This document shows positions 57,102 through 64,000 of a stretch of DNA of 64,000 nucleotides, piece after piece. Position 1 is the stretch's first letter. Each line of letters opens with the position of its first letter. The notes below the pieces were generated by a model. It saw only the letters and a program-made list of their open reading frames with translations, had not been told where the DNA came from and searched no databases. The DNA comes from Eunapius fragilis (Eukaryota; Porifera; Demospongiae; Spongillida; Spongillidae), in assembly GCA_963681505.1 (NCBI GenBank), contig OY811973.1, forward strand, positions 7,170,673-7,234,672, read 5' to 3'. The translations under genes and the position numbers were made by a program.

Positions 57102-57638
57102 TTAATCAATAATTGCATAACTATTAATCGTTTTCAAAATTTTCCTTTCAACTGCTATTAGCAGTAGCCCATCTAGTCTCTCCTGCATCATTGTTGATCT
57201 CAGTCGAGTCTTGACCCTTTTCAGTGCAGAAAAACTACGTTCAGCTGTGCATGAACTGATAGGGATGGCCAAAGTTATTGAATATGCCTTACTGAGCTCG
57301 GGAAATGCATCCACTAGGTGATACTTGGGATTGCAAAGGAGAGTTAATGCAGCCGAAAAAGACAAATTCAAATTAAAGTTATCACTTCGATTTTCTTCGC
57401 CATTATCCTCATCCATTGTAGAACAATCACTTTCATCTTCTGAAATGCTGTTTGGTTGTGTAAGATTGAATCGTTTATACGCAGTGGAAAAATTCCACAG
57501 TTCCTCGGAGCACCTAGAAGAATCCAAATTGTATTTCTCGCAAAATGCTGTTACCTGGGATTGCAGACATTTCACTGTTTTTACTGACACATTAAATGAT
57601 GAGAAATTGACAGGCGAAAACACAGCAAGCGACTGCAA
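57102..57638 (-). pseudogene. hAT transposase, C-terminal part
   Basis: It contains SSCTAERSFSALKRVKTRLR then MQERLDGLLLIAVER, the hAT C-terminal dimerisation domain. It continues the 57655-58881 reading after a frameshift near 57650. It has an acidic insert (DESDCSTMDEDNGEE) in the middle. It ends inside the element, about 195 bp from the terminal repeat. Confidence 0.85.
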
Positions 57639-57654
57639 TAGTGATTTGTTATTC

Positions 57655-58881
57655 TCAGTTTTTCAAGGGCACAAGGAGAGTGTCAACTACAACATAAAAA
57701 GTGTTGCGTTTCCACACGGATTCAGGCGTCTCAACTTCAAAGCACTCTTCTGCATGATTTGCAAGATCACTTCCCTTGTCTTTGCGGCGACAAATACGAC
57801 TGGTTTTCCATTCTATGTCACCAAAACCTGCCGTAGCTTCTTCCATCCTCTGAATAGTGTCACTAGCAGAGTTTCTAATTTTTTCCAAAGAATCAATTGC
57901 ACTTTGCACCATGACCAGCGCGTTGCAAATATCCATGTTCACAGTTCGCAAATAACGGCTCAGAGGTCCGGTGACTACAAAGATCTCCTGGAAAAGATAC
58001 ATGGTTGCCATGAATTGCTTTGTATTGATAGAAGAAAGCAATCCAGTTGCATCAGATCTGTGCTTTGTATCAAATGTGTTATCCATTTGAATTTTGTCAA
58101 GAGTTAGAATAATACATTCATGATGCTCCACAAAAGTATTCACGCACCTTTCCCGCGAATTCCATCTAACGGTATTCAAGCGCTTAAGAGAACGAATAGC
58201 CAACCCTTTAGAGACCTGCATGTCTTCAAATATGGAATGGACTTTGGAAGATTTGCAAAAGAGGAGATACAGGGTCTCTAAATTACCAAACAGAGTGACA
58301 ACGTCTATTGCAACTGATGCTGTATCCGAAAGAACTAAATTTAGCGTATGGGCATAACAATGAGTGTATAAAATATTGGGATTTATTCTTTGCTGAATTA
58401 GTGCTTGTAGACCATTATAACAACCACTCATATTGGATGCCCCATCATACGTTTGAGCTACCAGTTTCTTGAATGATACATCTTTGGATCGTAAAGTCGT
58501 GTAAATAACAGTAAATAGGTCTTCAGCTGTTGTTCCCATAGCTCTTTGACAAGCCAAAAGGTGCTCAGAAACGCAACCATTCGGATGAACGATTCTTACA
58601 CATATGCTTATCTGCTCATGATGTGTAACATCTGGAGTCGTGTCAACAATTAAAGCCCAAGCTTTGCATTTTTCAATTGCTTTGACAATATTCTGGCTAA
58701 TTTGATGTCTTACGATGGAAACTAGCTTGTTTTGAGTATCATTACTTAAAAATGTTAGTTTAGATCCCCTTCCTCTTCTTCCATGTTGCTCGAGCTGTGC
58801 TTCTTTCACATCACATAGATGCTTTTGCATTGTGACATCGTAAAGGGCAAAATATTTCAATATTTCTAGAAAATTGCCCAA
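57655..58881 (-). pseudogene. hAT transposase, catalytic part
   Basis: 408 codons: GNFLEILKYF, LIVDTTPDVTHHEQISICVR, with the first catalytic Asp region, AQTYDGASNMSGCYNGLQAL, with the second, and HCYAHTLNLVLSD. This is the DUF4371-like RNase-H fold of ZMYM1-type hAT transposases. It ends in a premature stop near 57655. Confidence 0.85.
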
Positions 58882-58929
58882 ATTTGCAGAATCGTCAGTA
58901 AAAGATTCTCGATGTCCGCGTAAAAATCC

Positions 58930-59622
58930 TTAGTGACTAAGAAATATTATAGCGTCCACAATGCGTTTCAAAAGTGCTTTATTTGCATCAACTTCCACTT
59001 TGCGACGAGCCGCTTCCGCCTTCGACTGTTCAGCAAAGCATTCAATGATCGTTTGGTCCTGCAAAAAAATTGCTTGAGCAAGGACAGCGTTCTGATGTGC
59101 ACTTGAGCCTTCATGTCTTGCTATACCACTGCATTGTTTTTTCCAATTTGAGTAGCCGTTCATTGTAAAAGCATTGCCCTGTTTTACTCTCTGATGTTCA
59201 CCTCTCAAGGAAGCATCAGTGAACAGAAGACATGGTATGCAAAAGAGAGCATTCTTGCTCTGGGAGTAAGAAACCCATTGCCTTTTGGTATTGTCAGGAT
59301 GAAAGAACACCTTTTGTGAACAATACCTGTACTTATCGGCTCCACATTTTACTTTTGTAGCCATTAATGGATCGATGGTACCTGTTGCTTCTTCAGCAGA
59401 AATGCTGACTGATGCAAATGGTATAGTGCTACATTTGAAATTGCTGGCAATTTCAGCACCACTGTTAGTTTCCTTCTGGTCTAAATAATGGACAAATTCT
59501 GTGTTCGTACAATCCGATTCTTCACTGCAGGCTCCATCGCTTTCTGAACAAACAGTGTGTTCAGGATCCACATCGCTTGAATCAATCACATGCATGTACT
59601 GTGGTGGCTGCAACAGACTCAA
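58930..59622 (-). pseudogene. hAT transposase, TTF-type zinc finger part
   Basis: It contains RQWVSYSQSKNALFCIPCLL and a GYSNWKKQ..RHEGSSAHQNA segment, the TTF/BED-like finger that binds DNA. It stops with IIFLSH and TAA at 58930-58932. The same frame then reads GFLRGHRES, NLGNFLEIL, joining the catalytic part. So only one nonsense codon separates them. Confidence 0.85.
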
Positions 59623-59860
59623 CTGGCATTACAGTGTGTACATCTACATCTAATACTTCAGAAGGATCAATAACTGTACTAACTGAAATTGCTTCTGCTG
59701 CTTTCCTCTCCTCGCTGGCAGAACCAGGCTGAGAACCTGAGCGGCTTACAAATGCATCCATAAACTCACCTAATCTCTTGTCTTCATCAGCTCGCATCCT
59801 CTTCTCCCGTCGATTCGTTGCGCCAGGCTTTTTTCGTTTTCCTCTCTCCATCGCATGCAC
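59582..59860 (-). pseudogene. hAT transposase, N terminus
   Basis: 92 codons from an ATG, starting MHAMERGKRKKPGATNRREK, a basic likely nuclear localisation segment. It overlaps the zinc-finger ORF in another frame, so a frameshift near 59600 separates them. Confidence 0.7.
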
Positions 59861-60147
59861 TTAAACGTTTGAAACAGCGTTCTATAGTTCTATTTATTGC
59901 CATCCACAGAGCTATATAGAGTTTATCGTTATTCGAGAAAACATCGTATCACCTTCATTGTTGTACAATATACACGGTAATTCCTGTACGAAGGCGTTAA
60001 TAATGTTATGACATCACGTCCTTGTTTAATAAAATAATGATGTTTTATTGGCGCCCCCTAGTATTACGGCGCCCCATCATTTTGGCTCCGCAGGGGGGGC
60101 CTGGGTCCCCAGGCCCCCCCCCTGGCCACCACGCCACTGATCTTGCA

Positions 60148-60235
60148 TGCCTCCTTGCCCCTAGATTTAGACACGATCTTGCCCTAAGATCTAACCCACA
60201 ATTTGATCCTGCCTCCTTGACACAAGAAATGGGCA
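60148..60235. repeat. 33-bp minisatellite, right part
   Basis: The remaining, more degenerate units after the hAT target duplication (GCCTCCTTGCCCCTAGAT, then ACACGATCTTGCC). Confidence 0.8.
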
Positions 60236-60385
60236 AGGTTATTATATATAACAAATTATAAACACAAACATCACTCATTTACTGTTCCTTTACTTTTGTT
60301 TTTCCTTTGTCTCTGCACTTCTGATTGCAGGATGTTCATATGTTGGTTGCATTGTCTTTGAATACTTTTTCTCCGAATTTATTAC

Positions 60386-62798
60386 TTAAGCAATCTGTGA
60401 AATGATATAAATGGGTAAAATATCTGGCGATAAAAAAAAATGCATCCATGCAAATATATATAAACCCTCAAGTAGCTGCATCCTGTTAGGGGACAATGGT
60501 GGCTTCAAACTTGTCGTTAATTTTCCCACCGGGACAAACGATGATGTTTTCAGCTCATCCTCAGAGTATAGAGCATCCAGTAGGCTGAGCGCATATTTAT
60601 TGATATCAGGCCCTCTCAGATTCAATAAATTTACACCACTTTCCTATGTCAATATTCGTGTGAATTTGTATACATTCATGGTTTACAGCTATTACTTACA
60701 GTCAAAAAGTACTCTGGTGAGTGACTTGAGCCTGATGGACCTGATGGACCTGCTCGTAGCGCATCTGGCAGTATCTCCTTGGGAGCAGGGCTAGCTGGGT
60801 GTTGTTGTTTACATTTGTGTACATCACAGGCCAGTGCGGGTCCTCCAATTCCTACAAAAATGTATCTAGTATTATATCTTTCACCTGTGAGAGCTACTTA
60901 TACTTTTATTTGGCTGAGCAATAAGGTGTGCTAAAATACCTTTCACTGCAACCCGTATACGTCTCAGCTCATCATTACATCCCTACAAATAAAGACAGAC
61001 ATGGTAACTGAAGTCATCGTATACCTGTATTTGAATTAATTACAGCCTGGAAAGACCAAAATAAAATTGGAAAATTCAAGACTTAACTCTGTGTACAAAT
61101 GTGAGAATTCCTCACTGTTTGTCCAGGTCTCCATTTTATGCTTCTATTTATAGATTTGTAGTTACTTCCATAAGGATAGTAAGGAAGAAGTGTTAGGGGG
61201 GGGGCCCTCTATTGGATGTAGGTATGTAGAAATAGTGGTAATCACAAATGATCATTATCAATTATACCACACACACCTACAGGCAAGGCGCATTGGTATT
61301 ACTGCAAATTTATTCACCCCTACCATTTAAACCTAAACAGATAGCCCCTCCTCAAGTTTTCGTAGCTGGGCCTCAACAGATAGTCTCAACCCCTCCTCCC
61401 CAGCACCCTTGACAATATGTACTGACATCAAATGCTTAAATTTTAAATGTGGAGTTAGGAGTATTAACTTATGTTTGTCTTCTTTCCCTTATCCTTTTCT
61501 GATTCCTGTTGACACGTCATCATGGATTGATCACTCTGAATTAATAAATGAAATATATACTTTACAGAAATTGAAAATGGATTCATATAATGGTTAATAA
61601 AGTGCAACATTTTAAATTATTTGTAATAAATCGCTCTCAGTTTGCTCACGGATATCAGCAGACGTCAGCAGAGCATCACTCATGACCACCAGTCTCTCCC
61701 ATTCCTTCTGCAAAGAGTGTCCATTGCACTCCAGCAGGGCAATGCTGCCTCTGTAATGGGCACCACAAGTAGTGTGTAATTTATATACATGTAGAGTGTG
61801 TAATTAATATAGTGCATGCCTCTGTAATGTATTAGATTTACATTGATGTTACTATGGTTGTACACTTCCGCATATCTTTGTACAATAATCTGAACCATAT
61901 ACAACTAAAAACTAACAAGTCACGTCTGATAATCCTTTAAATAAATTATAATTCACATTCAGATAAGTTAAATAATAGTAGCTTAATTATTAGGATCTAT
62001 GACACTGTACCTGTTTAGGGGGCATTTGTGTCTCCAAATTCTGCAGAACACACACATGCATTAACATGTCAAGCACTACAGTTTGTTTAATCTCAGACTC
62101 TTCCACAGTTTGTTTGGTCCACGACTGCCTGTAGAGAAAATCCATTTAGGCAAGGGACTGATCTTAGTGTCTGTATAAAACACACATGTTACAGGCAAGG
62201 CACATCAATTGCCCCTCCCCCATCTTTTCAAAGCTCAGCCTCAACAGATTGTCTCTGCCCCTTCCTCCACAGATCCCTTTACAATATGTCCGACATCTCT
62301 TAAATGTTTATCATATACTTGTACATGAACTATTAGGAATCTTAACTTACATTTGAATTCTTCCCCTTATTCTTTTCTGAGTCCTGTTGATGAGGCAGCA
62401 TGGATTCATCACTCTGAATTAACAATACAAATACAAACTAAATTCATGCATAATCAATTTCAGATCATGGCAATTATACAAAAATGGTTTAATTATGATA
62501 CTTATTAGGATGTCTAATACCCTACCTGTTCAGGGGTAATTTGCGTCTCCATATTCTGCAGAACACACACATGCAAAAAATATATAGCACTACACATTTT
62601 GTTTAACCTCAAACTCATCCGCAGTTTGTTTGGTCCACGGCTGTGCCTGTTGGGAAAATCCACTTAGGCAAGGTACTGATCTAATTTTCTGAAAAATAGT
62701 GCAGCACATGAGACACTATTATATACGTAGTGATGACAATTGTATACATGAAGAATGTACATCCCTTAAGCCTACAGACCTCTGTACACAACATCCTG

Positions 62799-62832
<34 letters not shown>

Positions 62833-63871
62833 GATAAACTTGCCTCTTTGTCATCTTTCACCACTCCATCATTCTTGGTATCACTCTTTGCATCATCATC
62901 ATCAGTGCCACTTGGACTGTCTTCTAAAAAGATCTTCTTTGGTGCCTCTCCTTACCAAAGCAATGCCAGTATTATATATATGAATGCTGCAATGTCAAAT
63001 AACCTCAAGAACTATATCATAAATTATTGAATGCTTGTGCCTGTGATGTAATTTGCATGATGTAAAAGGTTGAATTACTTCACATGTTTGATTATAGCTA
63101 TGGCGAAGAATAAGGCTTAGGCACATTCTTTATAAGTGAATAAAATTTTAGATCAAATCTAATCAAAACTAAATATCAAAGATCCTTATTTCAAGTTAAT
63201 GAAGTGCCTTATTTGCAGCCTAGGCTGGCTTACATGTACCATTAGCTGTTACTGTAATGCTCAAAGCCACTATCAACTAACACATCTAGATGGGTATACG
63301 AAATGAATGTACATTATATAAAACTATAAAACACATATTTAGCAAGCGAAAGTGTATATAGTTCATTCAGTTTTTCTTTTATTTATGATTGTGATCACCT
63401 TTTTCTGCCACGCGGATCATTAGCCTCTTTTTGTTCTTTAGCCATATCAGTTTGTTTCCAACCGTTAGATCCTCCTCAGTTACGTAATCACGGTCATCGG
63501 TTTCCAAAGCCGTGCTCATAACATCGTGCGTCTTGTTCGTTTCAACGCAAGCCACTTTCAATCGTTCTGGAAATGATGAAAAATAGAAAAGATTGCAAAT
63601 ATCAATATAGGGTAGCGTAGATAGTGTTCGCCACCCCATGTTTATTCTAAGGAGCTACGTTACTTGCGTAAAACTGTGTATGGTTCTAACAAAGGAGCCT
63701 ATTAGGGTTGTTTTATGCATGTAACCACAAAACCACGCAATCTGCTAAAAGGGCCCCCCCACCGCAAGAAGATAAGGATCGCATACGTTTTTTCGCTGGG
63801 TGATCTTCCCATGCCTTGTCTTTTTGTTTCTTTGGCAGCATTGTTTCTCTTGGCCTCTTCAAATGCGACAT
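60386..63871 (-). CDS. BEN-domain gene with short exons
   Basis: Minus-strand model. 63871-63763 starts MSHLKRPRETMLPKKQKDKA. 63566-63399 codes RLKVACVETNKT..VTEEDLTVGNKLIW. 62950-62844 codes EAPKKIFLEDSPSGTDDDD (GCAAGT donor). Three phase-0 exons follow: 62646-62608 (AQPWTKQTADEFE), 62555-62526 (NMETQITPEQ) and 62413-62351 (SDESMLPHQQDSEKNKGK). After an unresolved middle (a candidate exon at 61750-61650 does not fit in phase) come 60982-60940 (CNDELRRIRVAVK), 60851-60700 and 60643-60386. The last has RGPDINKYALSLLDALYSED, ELKTSS and KPPLSPNRMQLLE, the BEN pattern (DNA or protein binding, chromatin-linked). Phases agree across the first six exons and the last three. The intron before the BEN exon is 56 bp. 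The BEN call is by pattern, without a search. Confidence 0.65.
61250..62160 (-). repeat. Duplicated, decaying exon set inside the BEN gene
   Basis: Second copies of three small exons. 61535-61471 (SDQSMMTCQQESEKDKGKK) has ATAAGT in place of GTAAGT. 62040-62011 (NLETQMPPKQ) keeps AG and GT. 62128-62092 (SWTKQTVEESE) has a 2-bp shift and GAG|ATTAAA in place of GAG|GTTAAA. The introns around them match too. Confidence 0.65.
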
Positions 63872-63943
63872 CCTCGCGATTCTTATAAACGCACGCGTGA
63901 TTTAGAGCATGTGTTACACAATCGCAATTAACCCGACTGAGTG
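63872..63943. promoter_or_regulatory. 72-bp divergent promoter region
   Basis: Only 72 bp separate the ATG of the BEN gene (minus) from the ATG of the plus-strand gene. No TATA box was seen. CACGCGTG lies within. If both starts are right, this is a shared bidirectional promoter. Confidence 0.45.
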
Positions 63944-64000
63944 ATGTCCGAACAAGAAACAGTGAAGAAGCGAAGAGGGAAATACAAGCAGTATCTTCAC
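63944..64000 (+). CDS. Start of a divergent gene, cut by window end
   Basis: 19 codons: MSEQETVKKRRGKYKQYLH, open to the window edge. Basic residues follow a short acidic start. Too short to assign. It faces the BEN gene. Confidence 0.4.
   Translation, partial: MSEQETVKKRRGKYKQYLH

Larger units (their letters stand above)
56906..60139 (-). mobile_element. hAT DNA transposon
   Basis: 3,234 bp with perfect 15-bp ends: CAGTGGCGTGGTGGC at the left and its complement at 60125-60139. ATCTTGCA is duplicated exactly at 56898-56905 and 60140-60147, the 8-bp hallmark of hAT. The transposase is read on the minus strand. G and C runs lie just inside both ends. The element entered an existing minisatellite. 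Confidence 0.95.

Noticed and set aside
57325..58107. 260-codon plus-strand ORF inside the hAT element
   Set aside because: Antisense to the well-supported transposase, with no motif of its own.

Overview
The window looks like invertebrate animal DNA, and a demosponge is my best guess (inference; no search was possible). The evidence is eukaryotic gene structure: GT-AG exons with matching phases, introns down to 56 bp, and an AATAAA signal 3' of a kinase exon. The content fits too: ankyrin repeats fused to a TKL-type kinase, a BEN-domain gene, and hAT, CACTA, Ty3/gypsy and non-LTR elements. No rRNA, tRNA, CRISPR array or bacterial-style operon was seen.

Layout. 0-6 kb: several 5'-truncated copies of one non-LTR retrotransposon family, each next to (TAA)n, plus a foldback MITE. 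2.1-25.7 kb, plus strand: exons of an ankyrin/coiled-coil/kinase gene. Four near-identical 84-nt ankyrin exons, a 105-nt ankyrin exon and a 69-nt exon lead, all in phase 0, into a 1.66-kb last exon coding a coiled coil and a protein kinase. The introns are swollen by diverged tandem repeats, a duplicated 2.3-kb block with a gypsy LTR, minisatellites and MITEs. 26-28.7 kb: retroelement scraps and a minus-strand multi-exon gene I do not recognise. 30-34 kb: a truncated promoter plus first exon, a CACTA-like transposase on the minus strand, and a broken ankyrin exon with its downstream flank, duplicated from 8.6-9.9 kb.

34.6-45.6 kb: an 11-kb composite bounded by inverted repeats and an exact 8-bp target duplication. 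Nested inside it are foldback elements and a 7.9-kb inverted repeat whose arms pair without net indel for at least 0.93 kb. 45.8-50.9 kb: a nearly intact Ty3/gypsy retrotransposon with very short LTRs, inserted into a stray copy of the ankyrin-intron repeat. 51-56.9 kb: low-complexity and minisatellite DNA, a duplicated promoter-like segment, and a single-exon retropepsin-like ORF. 56.9-60.1 kb: a 3,234-bp hAT transposon with a perfect 8-bp duplication, sitting in a 33-bp minisatellite. 60.4-63.9 kb, minus strand: a BEN-domain gene with tiny phase-0 exons, some duplicated and decaying. It faces the first 19 codons of a plus-strand gene across only 72 bp.

The host genes with best support are the ankyrin-kinase gene, the BEN gene and its divergent neighbour, and the unrecognised 27-kb gene. 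Most of the rest is mobile DNA and repeats, often nested, so the order of insertions can be read from interrupted copies.
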